The notes beneath the pieces were generated by a model, which was not told where the DNA came from, did no database searches, and worked only from the letters and a program-made list of their open reading frames with translations. A DNA stretch of 64,000 nucleotides from Nocardia pneumoniae NBRC 100136. Its GTDB lineage: Bacteria > Actinomycetota > Actinomycetes > Mycobacteriales > Mycobacteriaceae. The stretch's first letter is position 1, and each line of letters begins with the position of its first letter. A program made the position numbers and the translations under genes. Below, piece after piece: positions 51,946 to 60,980 of this stretch. The stretch is taken from NCBI RefSeq assembly GCF_000308755.1, contig NZ_BAGF01000084.1:62001-126000 (forward strand), written 5' to 3'.

Positions 51946-52611
51946 CTACTCGAGTCCCTGTTCGATGGCGTATCGGGTCAATTCGACCCGGTTCGCCAGC
52001 TGGAGTTTGCGCAGCGTCGCCTGCACGTGGTTCTCCACCGTGCGATGGCTCAGGCCCAGCCGCGCCGCGATCTGCTTGGCGGACAGTCCTTTCGCCACCA
52101 TCCGCAGCACCTCGGTCTCCCGCTCGGTGAGGGCGGGACGATGCGGCTCGTCGGGCTGGGCCGGAGCGGTCGCCATACGCCGGTACTCGCCGAGCACCAG
52201 ACCCGCCAGGCCCGGCGTGAACACCGCCTGACCGGCTGCGGTGGCGCGAACGGCGTCGATCAGCTCCGCCGCCGACGCGCTCTTGACCAGATACCCCGAG
52301 GCCCCGGCCTTGATCGCGTCCAGGACGTCGTCGCGCTCGGCCGATGCCGAGAGCACCAGCACCCGGGTCCCCGGGGAGACGCGCAGCACCTCGGCGGTGG
52401 CCTGCGCCCCGTTGCCGTCGGGGAACTGCATGTCCATCAGCACCACGTCCGGCTGCACGGCCGCGGCCCGCCTGGTCGCCGCGCCGACGCCGTCGGCCGT
52501 GGCCGCCACGTGGAATCCGGCCTCGGTGAGATCGCGGGAGACGCCGTCCCGCCACATCGGGTGATCGTCCACCACCATCACCGAAATGGTCCCGGCCTCC
52601 TGGTCCGCCAT
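51946..52611 (-). CDS. NarL/LuxR-type response regulator
   Basis: Two-component response regulator of 221 residues. The receiver domain (~1-125) has VMVVDDHPMWRDGV, the phosphoacceptor aspartate in VVLMDMQFPDGNG (~57), and VLSASAERDDVLDAIKAGAS leading to the conserved lysine in GYLVKSASA. The LuxR-type HTH (~155-221) is LTERETEVLRMVAKGLSAKQ, then IAARLGLSHRTVENHV. ATG 52611 lies 19 bases downstream of the histidine kinase stop, so the pair form an operon. Its own target is probably nearby (DUF1707 gene). Confidence 0.93.
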   Translation of the reverse strand: MADQEAGTISVMVVDDHPMWRDGVSRDLTEAGFHVAATADGVGAATRRAAAVQPDVVLMDMQFPDGNGAQATAEVLRVSPGTRVLVLSASAERDDVLDAIKAGASGYLVKSASAAELIDAVRATAAGQAVFTPGLAGLVLGEYRRMATAPAQPDEPHRPALTERETEVLRMVAKGLSAKQIAARLGLSHRTVENHVQATLRKLQLANRVELTRYAIEQGLE

Positions 52612-52630
52612 CCGCGCCTCCCGTCTTCCC

Positions 52631-53806
52631 TCATCTCGGCACCCGGAATTCCCATTCCGTGCCGAACCCGACGCCGCCATCGATCTCGGTGAGCAGGTCC
52701 GCGCTGCCGCCGAGCGCCGCGATCCGCCCGACGATCGACCGCGAGACCCCCATCCGCCCTTCGGCTTCCGCCTCGGCCAACCGGCCCGGCGGGATGCCGA
52801 CACCATCGTCGCGCACACTGACCACCAGTTCGTCGCCGGTGTCCTCCAGCAGCACATATGCTTTCGCATCCGGTCCGGCGTGCAGCTCCACATTGGACAG
52901 CGCCGTGGCCACCGCCGCCGCGATCTCGTTCGCCACCCAGCGCCCCACCGGCACCGGATCGCCCGGCGTCGACACCGACACCTTCGGCGTGGACTGCGCG
53001 GTGAGCAGCGGACGCAGGTCCACCTCGGCTCCGCCTTCGTCTCGGCGATCGCCCTGCTCGGAGATCAGCACCCGCAGCGCGATCTCCTGCTCACCGGCGC
53101 GCCGCGCCAGTTCCCCGGTGGGACCGCCGATCTCGCTGCCGCGGCGCTTGATGTAGCTGAGGACCTGCAACACACCGTCGTGCACCTCGCGGGAAAGACG
53201 TTCGCGCTCCTCGGCGGCCGCGGTCAGGCGCACCGCGCGCTCGAGTTGATCCTGTGCGCGGCGCGCGGTGTTGGCGGCCAGCCCCAAGGCAAGGCCCACC
53301 GAGACGAGCACCGGCACCGTCGCATCTGTCCACACGTCCTCGCCCCACTGGTCGCGCACGGTCAGCGACACCGCGGCGATCAGCGCGCCGGACAGCACGC
53401 CCGCGATCGGTCCGCGCAGGATCGCCGCGCCGATCACCGCGTTGGTGGCCCACAGCGTGGTCGGCAGCGTCTGGTGTCCGTGGTACCAGCCGTAGTCGGC
53501 GACCAGCCTGGTGGCGGCCATCAGACCGATCACCACCACGTGATCGCCGATCACCACCCAGGTGCGCAAGCGCGCGACGCCGGGGAACTGCCACTGCGAC
53601 AACATGATCGCCGAAGCCCCCGACCACACGGCCATCAGCGCGATGAGCACCCAGCTCAACCGCTGGTTGCTGTAGTACGGCACGGAGGCGATCTGCTGAC
53701 CGACCGCGTACAGCAGCGTGACCAGCCGCAGCGCCTGGGCGGCCCGCCACAGCGGCGTGGTCGCCACGTCGGCCGAGCGCAACTCAGGTGTTCGCCGCGC
53801 CGTCAT
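52631..53806 (-). CDS. Membrane sensor histidine kinase (HisKA_3 type)
   Basis: Sensor kinase of 391 residues for the adjacent response regulator. The N-terminal ~175 residues contain five to six membrane helices, so sensing is probably in or near the membrane. The phosphoacceptor histidine is in ERERLSREVHDGVLQVLSYI (~205). The ATPase domain carries the N box (TALSNVELHAG), VSVRDDGVGIPPG and MGVSRSIVGRIAALGGSADL. ATG 53806 is used; ATG 53824 would add six residues. It overlaps the 3' end of the AI-2E transporter gene, so transporter, kinase and regulator are one transcription unit. Confidence 0.9.
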   Translation of the reverse strand: MTARRTPELRSADVATTPLWRAAQALRLVTLLYAVGQQIASVPYYSNQRLSWVLIALMAVWSGASAIMLSQWQFPGVARLRTWVVIGDHVVVIGLMAATRLVADYGWYHGHQTLPTTLWATNAVIGAAILRGPIAGVLSGALIAAVSLTVRDQWGEDVWTDATVPVLVSVGLALGLAANTARRAQDQLERAVRLTAAAEERERLSREVHDGVLQVLSYIKRRGSEIGGPTGELARRAGEQEIALRVLISEQGDRRDEGGAEVDLRPLLTAQSTPKVSVSTPGDPVPVGRWVANEIAAAVATALSNVELHAGPDAKAYVLLEDTGDELVVSVRDDGVGIPPGRLAEAEAEGRMGVSRSIVGRIAALGGSADLLTEIDGGVGFGTEWEFRVPR

Positions 53807-55136
53807 CGGATTCCGCGCCCGCATCGGATTCCGCCCGTTGCCTCGCCGTGCCTGCCCGTTCCGCCGTTTCCTCCCCGCCCGCTTTCCCCGCGTCCTGTTC
53901 CACGGTTTTCCGCTGCGCCGCCTGCCGGTGCGCCGCCTCGACCAGGGTCGCCGCCACGTCGAACCGGCTGGGATCGGGCCGGTCCGGTTCGGCCGAATAC
54001 AACCTGCGATGGTCCTCGCCGGTCCGCAGCTCCTCGAACAGCTCCTCCGGCCCTTCCAGCAGCGACCGGATGGCGGTGTTCATCACCGCGACGAACGGCA
54101 CCGCGAGCAGACCCCCGGCTATCCCGCCGATCACCACCCCCGCGGTGATGGCCAGCACCACCGCGAGGGGATGGATGCTCACCGCGCGGCCGAGCAGCAG
54201 CGGTTGCAGCACATGGCCCTCCAGCTGCATCACCGCGATGATGATGCCGAGCACGATCAGGGCGGTGACCAGCCCCTTGGTGACCAGCGCGATGAACACC
54301 GCGATGAATCCGGCGAGAAACGCGCCGATGATCGGGATGAACGCGCCGATGAACACCAGGGAGGCCAGCGGAAGCGCCAGCGGCACCCCGAGGATCGCCA
54401 ATCCGGCGCCGATGCCGATGGCGTCCACCGCGGCGACCACCACGGTCGCGCGGACGAACCCGACCAGCGTGCCGAACCCGAGTTGCCCCGCGGTGCGCAC
54501 CCGCTCGCGGTGCTCGGTCGGCACGATCCTGGTGACGAAATCCCAGATCTGATCCCCGCCGTAGAGGAAGAAGATCAGGATGAACAAGGTCAGGAAGGTA
54601 CCGGTGAGCAACTCGCCGATGACGGTCGCGGTGGTGAGCGCCCCGCTGGTCAGGCTGTCCTGATTGGACTGGATGGCCTTGACGATGGCGTCGCCCGCGT
54701 TGCGGATCTGCTCGTTGCTCAGGTGCAGCCGTCCATTGATCAGCCAGTCCTGGATCTGATGGATGCTGTCGGTGAACTTGGCCGACAGCTGCGGCACACC
54801 GGCGACGAACTGCTCGACGACGAACGTCATGATGCCAGCGACCACACCCAGCGACCCGACCAGCGCGACGAAGACGCCCAGCGCGCGCGGTATCCCCAGT
54901 CGCTGCATCCAGTCCACCAGCGGCGCCAGCAGCGCCGCCGCGAGCAGCGCGATGGCGAGCGGAATGACCACCGTGGCCAATTTCTGCACGATCGCCGTGA
55001 TCGCGATCGCCAGCGCGAACAGCACCAGCAGCCGCCAGCCCCACTCCGCGGCGACCCGCACCACCGGATGCACCGTCTCCGCCGCGGGCCGCGACAGGGT
55101 GATTTTCCGCTCTGGACTCGACTTCGGCTCGGTCAC
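53784..55136 (-). CDS. AI-2E family transporter (Rv0205-type)
   Basis: Polytopic protein of about 450 residues with 7-8 helices, in the family named for the TqsA/AI-2E exporter; many members have other roles, including ion transport. WGWRLLVLFALAIAITAIVQ and the C-terminal GVPLALPLASLVFIGAFIPI followed by GAFLAGF are family signatures. A charged Glu/Arg-rich tail of ~70 residues follows the last helix. The start is uncertain: GTG 55136 has GGAG immediately adjacent, GTG 55157 and ATG 55205 are alternatives. Divergent from the adenylate cyclase gene. In M. tuberculosis the homologue is beside mmpL3; here 7 kb intervenes. Confidence 0.82.
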   Translation of the reverse strand: MTEPKSSPERKITLSRPAAETVHPVVRVAAEWGWRLLVLFALAIAITAIVQKLATVVIPLAIALLAAALLAPLVDWMQRLGIPRALGVFVALVGSLGVVAGIMTFVVEQFVAGVPQLSAKFTDSIHQIQDWLINGRLHLSNEQIRNAGDAIVKAIQSNQDSLTSGALTTATVIGELLTGTFLTLFILIFFLYGGDQIWDFVTRIVPTEHRERVRTAGQLGFGTLVGFVRATVVVAAVDAIGIGAGLAILGVPLALPLASLVFIGAFIPIIGAFLAGFIAVFIALVTKGLVTALIVLGIIIAVMQLEGHVLQPLLLGRAVSIHPLAVVLAITAGVVIGGIAGGLLAVPFVAVMNTAIRSLLEGPEELFEELRTGEDHRRLYSAEPDRPDPSRFDVAATLVEAAHRQAAQRKTVEQDAGKAGGEETAERAGTARQRAESDAGAESDDGAANT

Positions 55137-55223
55137 CTCCGTGAGCCTAATGCGCACACCTCGGACGTAGTCGGTCGTCCGCCCTGCCCGTCGGCACCCG
55201 GACATGCCGTCTTGTCGAAACGC

Positions 55224-55229
55224 TAGATT
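55224..55229 (+). promoter_or_regulatory. -10 hexamer of leaderless adenylate cyclase transcript
   Basis: TAGATT ends 6 bases before the GTG at 55236, so the G of GTG would be the +1. No SD is present. Same geometry as at 15174. Confidence 0.6.
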
Positions 55230-55235
55230 GGTCTG

Positions 55236-56792
55236 GTGTCGGCGCCCTTGGAAGCGGTCAAACAGACCATGCGAACGCGCTGGCCGCTGTACCTGACATC
55301 GATGCTGCTGGCGAACGCTTTCGGCGCGGTTCTGGTATGGGCGTTCATCCAGTACGGGCTACCCGTCCCGGAGGGTGAGCCCTCCGGTGTCAGGCGCACC
55401 GGCCTGCTGATCCCGGCCCTGGTCTTCCTGACCGGCGGCCTGCTCAGCGTGGCCGCCTCCGCTCTGATGCTGCGGCCGGTGATGCGCTGGCAGATGCGCG
55501 GCGGACCGCCCAGCAGGCAAGAGCAGATGGCCGCGCTGCACGCCCCGCTGCGTCAGGCGATCCTGCATCTCGCGCTGTGGTTCATCGGCGGAGCCGTCCT
55601 CGCCGCACTGATCATCAGGGACACCCCGGCGCTGGCCGGCGCGGTCGTCGTCACCGAATGCATGGCCGCGACCTTCGTGTTCGGGTTCACCTACATGCTG
55701 GGCGAACGCATCCTGCGGCCGGTCGCGGCCCAGGCGCTGACCGAGGGGACCTTCGACCACACCCTGACCCCCGGCATCGGCACCAGGATGGCGATGACCT
55801 GGGGGCTGGGCACCTTCGCCCCCACCATCGCGATCGTGCTGCTGTGCGTCACCCAGATCTCCTCGGATGTGAAGTTCTCTGCGCAGTCGCTCGCGCTGTC
55901 CATCCTGCTGCTGTGCGGCGTGGTGATCATGCAGGCGCTCGCGCTGTCCATGCTCACCGGTTCCAGCATCTCCGACCCGGTGCGCCAGCTCAGCCAAGCC
56001 ATCGACCGGGTGCAGGCGGGCGCGCGCGACGTTCAGGTCGAGGTCTTCGACGGCAGCGTCATCGGGCTGCTGCAGGTCGGCTTCAACCGGATGATGGAGG
56101 AGGCCGCCAAGCGCCGCCAGCTGCAAGAACTGTTCGGCCAGCACGTCGGCGAGGACGTGGCCCAGCGGGCGCTGGACTACGGCACCGAACTCGGCGGCGA
56201 GACCCGGTTCGTCGCGGTGCTGTTCGTCGACATGGTCGGCTCGACGGCGACCGCGGCCGAGCGCCCGCCCACCGAGGTGGTGAGCCTGCTCAACGAGTTC
56301 TTCCGGATCGTGGTGGACGTGATCGACCGCCACCACGGTTTCGTGAACAAATTCGTCGGCGACGCGGCGCTGGCCATCTTCGGCGCGCCGCTGGATCGGC
56401 CGGACGCGCCGACCGCCGCCCTCGCCGCCGCCCGGGAACTGCGCGAGACCCTGCGCGAGGTTCCCGGCCTCGACATCGGAATCGGCGTTTCCGCGGGTCT
56501 GGCCGTCGCGGGGAATATCGGTGCCGCGAACCGCTTCGAATACACGGTGATCGGAGACCCGGTCAACGAGGCGTCCCGGCTGACCGAACTGGCCAAAGAA
56601 CGGCCCGGCCGGACGCTGGCGTCGGGCAGCGCGCTGTATTTCGCCGAGGAAAGCGAGCAGGAGCAGTGGGAAACCGGCGACGAGGTACAGCTGCGCGGCA
56701 GACGCAGGAAAACGCTCCTGGCCTGGCCACGGGAACGGGCCGACGACGCGCCCGAGGGTACCGATGTCGAAACGGCGCGTTCGTTAGGCTGA
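55236..56792 (+). CDS. Six-helix membrane adenylate/guanylate cyclase with HAMP
   Basis: Class III nucleotide cyclase of 518 residues making cAMP (or cGMP). Six membrane helices occupy residues ~15-240, a HAMP linker ~240-290, and the cyclase domain ~315-500. This is the topology of Rv3645/Rv1318c-type cyclases. Metal-binding aspartates are D332 (AVLFVDMVGSTATA) and D376 (NKFVGDAALAIFGAP). NKFVGD also offers the substrate-specifying lysine, EYTVIGDPVNEASRL the aspartate, asparagine and transition-state arginine, so it should be active. It is probably leaderless. It lies 4 bases before the flippase-like gene. Confidence 0.9.
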   Translation: MSAPLEAVKQTMRTRWPLYLTSMLLANAFGAVLVWAFIQYGLPVPEGEPSGVRRTGLLIPALVFLTGGLLSVAASALMLRPVMRWQMRGGPPSRQEQMAALHAPLRQAILHLALWFIGGAVLAALIIRDTPALAGAVVVTECMAATFVFGFTYMLGERILRPVAAQALTEGTFDHTLTPGIGTRMAMTWGLGTFAPTIAIVLLCVTQISSDVKFSAQSLALSILLLCGVVIMQALALSMLTGSSISDPVRQLSQAIDRVQAGARDVQVEVFDGSVIGLLQVGFNRMMEEAAKRRQLQELFGQHVGEDVAQRALDYGTELGGETRFVAVLFVDMVGSTATAAERPPTEVVSLLNEFFRIVVDVIDRHHGFVNKFVGDAALAIFGAPLDRPDAPTAALAAARELRETLREVPGLDIGIGVSAGLAVAGNIGAANRFEYTVIGDPVNEASRLTELAKERPGRTLASGSALYFAEESEQEQWETGDEVQLRGRRRKTLLAWPRERADDAPEGTDVETARSLG

Positions 56793-56796
56793 CCGC

Positions 56797-57885
56797 GTGA
56801 CGGCCAACGGGGAACGGGCAGGAGAACCTGCGCCGCCGCCCACGGCGGATGCCCGCCGTGGCCGATTCCGGTGGCTGAAATGGGTGCTCGGAGCCGCCCT
56901 GCTGGCCTTGCTGATCGCCGAGAGCGTGTATCTGTGGCCCCGCCTGCACGAATCCTGGCGCAAACTCACCGAGATCCACTGGGGCTGGCTCGCGGCCGCG
57001 ATCTGGCTGCAGGCGGTATCCATGAGCGGTTTCGCCAGGGTGCAGAAACAGCTGCTCAGCGCGGGCGGGGTGGCGGTGAGTCAGCGGAAGTCCGTCGCGG
57101 TCGTCTACGGCGCGACCGCCATGTCGGTCACCCTGCCCGCGGGCCAGGTGTTCTCCACCGCGTTCACCTATCGGCAGACCAGGCGCTGGGGCGCGAGTCC
57201 GATCGTGGCCTCCTGGCAACTGGTGTTCTCCGGTGTGGTCGCCGCGGTGGGGCTGGCGTTGCTCGGCGTCGGCGGCACGCTGCTCGCGGGCGGGACCGTC
57301 GGCCCGCTGAAGCTGATCCTCTCGCTGGCCGCCGTCGTGGCGCTGGTGTGGGCGGGCAATTACGTCTCGCGCAATCCCGGTTCGCTCGAATCGCTGCTGC
57401 GCAGGCAGCTCGCGCTGGTCAATCGGCTGCGCAAGCGCCCGCAGGACCAGGGCACGAACAAGATCGCCGAGGTGCTCGACCAGCTGGAGTCGGTGGATCT
57501 CGGCAAGCGCGACGGCGTCCTGGTGGCGGTGTGGGCGCTGGTCCATCGGTTCGCCGACGTGGCCTGCCTGGGCGCGGCCTGTTACGCGGTCGGCGCCGAT
57601 CCGCGGATCGCGGGTCTGCTGCTCGCGTTCGCCGTCGGCAAGGCGGTCGGGTCGATCCCGTTCGCACCCGGCGGCATCGTCTACGTGGACGCGACGCTGA
57701 TCTACGGTCTCACCGCCGCCGCGGGCCTGCCCGCCGCGCAGGCGGTCGCCGCGGCGTTCGTCTACCGGATGGTGAGCTTCATCCTGGTCGCCATCGCCGG
57801 CTGGATCGTGTTCCTGTTCCTGTTCCGCACCCGGCAGGCCGAGGACGCGGAGTTCGAGAAGGAATTCGAGCAGCGGCGGCTGTGA
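56797..57885 (+). CDS. Flippase-like LPG-synthase-fold membrane protein (UPF0104)
   Basis: Polytopic protein of 362 residues with about eight helices, matching the lysylphosphatidylglycerol-synthase transmembrane (AglD/YbhN) family but lacking the soluble aminoacyl-transfer domain of MprF. KPRSV-like polar loop: SQRKSVAVVYGATAMSVTLP, then PAGQVFSTAFTYRQTRRWGA, and near the end SIPFAPGGIVYVDATLIYGL and AAAFVYRMVSFILVAIAGWI are the conserved family blocks. Such proteins are proposed lipid flippases or handlers of polyprenyl-linked sugars. GTG 56797 follows the cyclase stop by 4 bases, so the two are one operon. Basic N-terminus is cytoplasmic. Confidence 0.84.
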   Translation: MTANGERAGEPAPPPTADARRGRFRWLKWVLGAALLALLIAESVYLWPRLHESWRKLTEIHWGWLAAAIWLQAVSMSGFARVQKQLLSAGGVAVSQRKSVAVVYGATAMSVTLPAGQVFSTAFTYRQTRRWGASPIVASWQLVFSGVVAAVGLALLGVGGTLLAGGTVGPLKLILSLAAVVALVWAGNYVSRNPGSLESLLRRQLALVNRLRKRPQDQGTNKIAEVLDQLESVDLGKRDGVLVAVWALVHRFADVACLGAACYAVGADPRIAGLLLAFAVGKAVGSIPFAPGGIVYVDATLIYGLTAAAGLPAAQAVAAAFVYRMVSFILVAIAGWIVFLFLFRTRQAEDAEFEKEFEQRRL

Positions 57886-57914
57886 GCAGCTGTGGCCGCA
57901 CTACGCTTGCCCGC

Positions 57915-58313
57915 GTGAGGAAACTGCTGCCGCTGGTCACGGATGCGCTGCTCGTCGTCGTCTTCTGCGCGATCGGCAGGCGCAGCCACGACGAAGCCGT
58001 GCTCGCCGGACTGCTGCGGACCCTCTGGCCGTTCGCCACCGGACTGGCCGCGGGCTGGCTGATCGCCGCGTCCGGCCGATGGCGGCGCGGGGCCGACGAA
58101 GCCCGGTTCGACGGCACGGCCCTGTGGCCCACCGGTGTCGTGGTCTGGATCGGCACCCTGGTCGGCGGGATGCTGCTGCGCGTGGTCAGCGGTCAGGGCA
58201 CGGCGGTCAGCTTCGTGCTGGTCGCGGGCACCGTGCTCGCGCTGTTCCTGCTCGGGTGGCGCGCCGCGTTCGGCGCCCTGCGATCACGGTTCCGGGGTCG
58301 CCAGCGCCTGTAG
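57915..58313 (+). CDS. DUF3054 small membrane protein
   Basis: Protein of 132 residues with four hydrophobic helices, matching DUF3054: LLPLVTDALLVVVFCAIGRR, SHDE, FATGLAAGWLIA, and TGVVVWIGTLVGGMLLR. GTG 57915 has TACGCT at 57902-57907 seven bases upstream and no SD, fitting a leaderless mRNA; a GTG at 57882 overlapping the previous stop would add 11 residues. It overlaps the convergent PBP-like gene by 30 bases. Function unknown. Confidence 0.82.
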   Translation: MRKLLPLVTDALLVVVFCAIGRRSHDEAVLAGLLRTLWPFATGLAAGWLIAASGRWRRGADEARFDGTALWPTGVVVWIGTLVGGMLLRVVSGQGTAVSFVLVAGTVLALFLLGWRAAFGALRSRFRGRQRL

Positions 58314-59963
58314 CATCCTGGCCGCCATTCGCGCGGTCGCGTCCCTGCTGTCCACGTCCTTGATGTGCACGGCGAAGACCAGATCGCCCATGCCCCCGAT
58401 CAGCCATCCGTCCCGTCCGGCGATCGCGGCGAACGCGTTGACGTCCCGGTAGCGGCGCACGCTTGCCAGCTCCGGCGCGTTCGTGGCGTCGCGCAGCAGG
58501 CCGCGCAGCCGATCGGTGGTCTCCGGCGACAGCGGAGCCAGCTGGGCGTCGGTGGTGCTCGGCCGGGCGACCTCGATCATCGGCGGCGGCACCGAGCCGC
58601 GCGCGATCGTGGCGGCGGCGATCGCCATGCCGAACGGGCTGGCCAGCACCGCGTCCGAACCGGCGCCCTGGGAGACCTGCTCGGCGCTGCGGCCGGCCAC
58701 GGCCAGCCGACCGGTCACCTCGTCCAAGCCGGGCACCTTGAAGTCGATGCCGACGCCGAGCGCGGTCGCCGCCTCGGCCGCGTCCTGCACCGAGACCTCG
58801 TGCGGCGCCTTGCCCTTGGCCACCGCCGCGACCGTGCGGAACAGTTCCATCGCGCCGCCGACCGGATACAACCCCGTGAACGCCACGGGGCCGTGCTCGC
58901 TGGCGTAGCTGTTCTGCGCGACCGCGACCACCGCTCCGCTGGACGGCTGGATCGCCACGATCGAGGCGGGCGTGCCCACGCTGACCACCGCGTCCTCGGC
59001 GGCGCGCTGCAAGCGCTGGTCCATGGTGCCCGCGATGTCCGGTCCCGGCGGCCCCTGCTGCCCGGCGAGCTGTGTGATGAACCGGCCGTCCCGCTCGAAT
59101 AGCTGGACACCCCAGCCCGAGTGCGCCTCCTGGCTTTCCTGCTGCACTTTGCGCAACGCGTCCAGCATCGGCGACCAGACCCTGCGGTCGGCGGAGATCA
59201 GCCGCGGCTGCTTCTCCATCACCACGCCGGGAATCGGCGCCATGCGCGGTTCCAGGATGGCGAAGTCACCCTCGCGCAGGTTCACCGCGATGATCGGCTT
59301 GCCCTGCGAGCTGGCCAGCTGCTGCATCAGCGACGGCCCGGTGATCAGCGGCGCGACCGGCTCGATGGCCTTGGCCAGTGCGTCGGTCGAGGCCACCGGG
59401 TCGGGCATCTTCGCGGGATCCAGCTTGATGACGTTGATGACCTGCTCGGTCATCAACGGCTCACCGACGATGTCGTTGACCCGGGGGGCAGGCGAGGGCA
59501 GCGTCCGCACCAGCCGGACCATCCGGTTGTGCGCCAGCTGCGGCATGACGACCGCGGGCTCCCAGGAGATCCGCCAGCCGATGGCCAGCTTGCGCACGTT
59601 GCCCTGCAGGCTGTAGTTCCAGGTCTTCTTCTCGCCGAAGCTCCACTCGACGTCCATGCTGAAGATCGCCGACTGCGCGTCCAGACCGATGAACTGGGTC
59701 TTGCGGTAGTCGACCTTGCCGGGCTGGAGCCCCTCGAACATTTGCTTCATCGTTGCCGAAGCCGCAGTGGGGTACGACGTCAGGTCCGCCGCCTTGGCGT
59801 AGTCCTGATCGTCGAGCAGATCCGTGAAGCGCTGTACGACTACCTCGGCTTCATTCTGCTTCTCGTGTATCCCACACGACCCGATCGCGAGCGCGAGCGA
59901 TGCCACCGCCATGAGTGCCATTGCGCCCCGAACGCGAAAGCGGCGGGATCCCCACACATCCAT
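58284..59963 (-). CDS. PBP-lipo-like lipoprotein without transpeptidase active site
   Basis: Exported lipoprotein of 559 residues (ALMAVASLALAIGSCG, lipobox ending at the cysteine). Residues ~33-140 form an NTF2-like/MecA-N domain (IGWRISWEPAVVMPQLAHNR), then a PBP dimerisation-type region. The C-terminal half aligns by eye to transpeptidase domains (SSGAVVAVAQNSYASEHGPV, then ASPFGMAIAAATIARG). The SxxK region reads GLYPVGGAMELFRTV (~366), so serine and lysine are missing. The SxN segment appears deleted (the stretch is ~60 residues short), and KTG reads IAGRDGWLIGGMGD. It is therefore predicted inactive in cross-linking. ATG 59963 is used; GTG 59972 is possible. Convergent with DUF3054. Confidence 0.8.
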   Translation of the reverse strand: MDVWGSRRFRVRGAMALMAVASLALAIGSCGIHEKQNEAEVVVQRFTDLLDDQDYAKAADLTSYPTAASATMKQMFEGLQPGKVDYRKTQFIGLDAQSAIFSMDVEWSFGEKKTWNYSLQGNVRKLAIGWRISWEPAVVMPQLAHNRMVRLVRTLPSPAPRVNDIVGEPLMTEQVINVIKLDPAKMPDPVASTDALAKAIEPVAPLITGPSLMQQLASSQGKPIIAVNLREGDFAILEPRMAPIPGVVMEKQPRLISADRRVWSPMLDALRKVQQESQEAHSGWGVQLFERDGRFITQLAGQQGPPGPDIAGTMDQRLQRAAEDAVVSVGTPASIVAIQPSSGAVVAVAQNSYASEHGPVAFTGLYPVGGAMELFRTVAAVAKGKAPHEVSVQDAAEAATALGVGIDFKVPGLDEVTGRLAVAGRSAEQVSQGAGSDAVLASPFGMAIAAATIARGSVPPPMIEVARPSTTDAQLAPLSPETTDRLRGLLRDATNAPELASVRRYRDVNAFAAIAGRDGWLIGGMGDLVFAVHIKDVDSRDATARMAARMLQALATPEP

Positions 59964-60340
59964 GTCGCCCACTCTTCACTCTTGTCACTCCAGTAACAAG
60001 ACCACCGTACCCGAAAAAGACCAGACCGCGATGCCTCCGTAGCGCGGACGTTACCCATGCTCAGCATCCCAATTTTGCCCCGGGATCTCGCATCTCGGGG
60101 GGCCTTTCATGATCATCGCCCAGCCGCACGAAGGCAAACCGGCGCCGCTACCGTACCGGCCTTCATCAAAAGCCGTGCGGTTACCGCCGTACCGGACGTT
60201 TCGGATCAATAAATACCCCTCCGCGCCCCGATCGAAGCGCGCGGGCCCCTGTTCGCACAGAGCGGAACCCCTGTGCGCGATTGCGAAGTAATCTTGTAAT
60301 CAATGAAAGTCGAGCACCACAGTAAGTAGGTGACTGTCCC
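59964..60340. other. Intergenic region with one hairpin
   Basis: These 377 bases hold the divergent promoters of the PBP-like gene and the hypothetical at 60341. A hairpin CCCCGGGAT (60078-60086) with ATCTCGGGG (60092-60100), one G-T pair, could be a terminator of a short transcript. The last ~80 bases are AT-richer. No credible ORF is seen. Confidence 0.5.
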
Positions 60341-60937
60341 ATGAGAAACACACACCGCGGGCGCGGTTTCGGACGACCGGGCGGCTGGCAGCAGGCGGAC
60401 CTGCCGGACCCGGCGGACGTGCCGGATTGGTTCGCCGGAAGGTTGCCAAGCGACTGGTTCACCGGCCCGCCGGTGATCGAGGTGGACCGGGACGAGATCG
60501 TCGTCATCGGTGAGCTGCCGATCCCGCAGCCGGAGAAGCGGCAGGACGACGACGCCGAGGCGCAGACCGACGAAGTTCCGCGCGCGACCAAAGAGGGCGC
60601 CGTGGCCCGGTTCCGCGAGTCGACCCGCCCCGCTCGCATGCAGATCGCGAACGAAGCGCAGCACCGCTACCGGCGCAGCGTCGCCTGGGGCGTATCGGTG
60701 GACGGGGAGCGGATCATGTTCACCCACCTGGCCGTTCCCGTCATGACCCGGCTGCGTCAGCCGGAACGCAAGGTGCTCGACACCCTGGTCGACGCGGGCG
60801 TGGCCCGTTCCCGCGCCGACGCGCTGGCCTGGACGGTGAAGCTGGCGGGCAAGCACGCGGAAGCGTGGCTGGAGGAACTGCGCGTCGCGATGCGCAAGGT
60901 CGACGACCTGCGCTCGGAAGGACCGCAGGGGCTGTAG
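60341..60937 (+). CDS. Conserved actinobacterial hypothetical
   Basis: Protein of 198 residues. The first ~95 are Pro/Asp-rich and disordered, including DRDEIVVIGELPIPQPEKRQ. The C-terminal ~100 residues are helical and strongly patterned: ARFRESTRPARMQIANEAQH, FTHLAVPVMTRLRQPERKVL, then GVARSRADALAWTVKLAGKH. I recall this domain from many streptomycete proteins, all unnamed. The arrangement of a short beta-strand and repeated Arg residues could suit nucleic-acid binding, but this is only a guess. ATG 60341 has AAGTAGGTG 8 bases upstream. Confidence 0.75.
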   Translation: MRNTHRGRGFGRPGGWQQADLPDPADVPDWFAGRLPSDWFTGPPVIEVDRDEIVVIGELPIPQPEKRQDDDAEAQTDEVPRATKEGAVARFRESTRPARMQIANEAQHRYRRSVAWGVSVDGERIMFTHLAVPVMTRLRQPERKVLDTLVDAGVARSRADALAWTVKLAGKHAEAWLEELRVAMRKVDDLRSEGPQGL

Positions 60938-60967
60938 CCGCGCCCTCCGCCCATGCCGGGTCGGGTC

Positions 60968-60973
60968 TACTGT
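60968..60973 (+). promoter_or_regulatory. -10 hexamer of near-leaderless aroQ transcript
   Basis: TACTGT ends 7 bases before the ATG at 60981. No SD lies between, so transcription probably starts at or one base before the ATG. Confidence 0.5.
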
Positions 60974-60980
60974 TGCGTGC

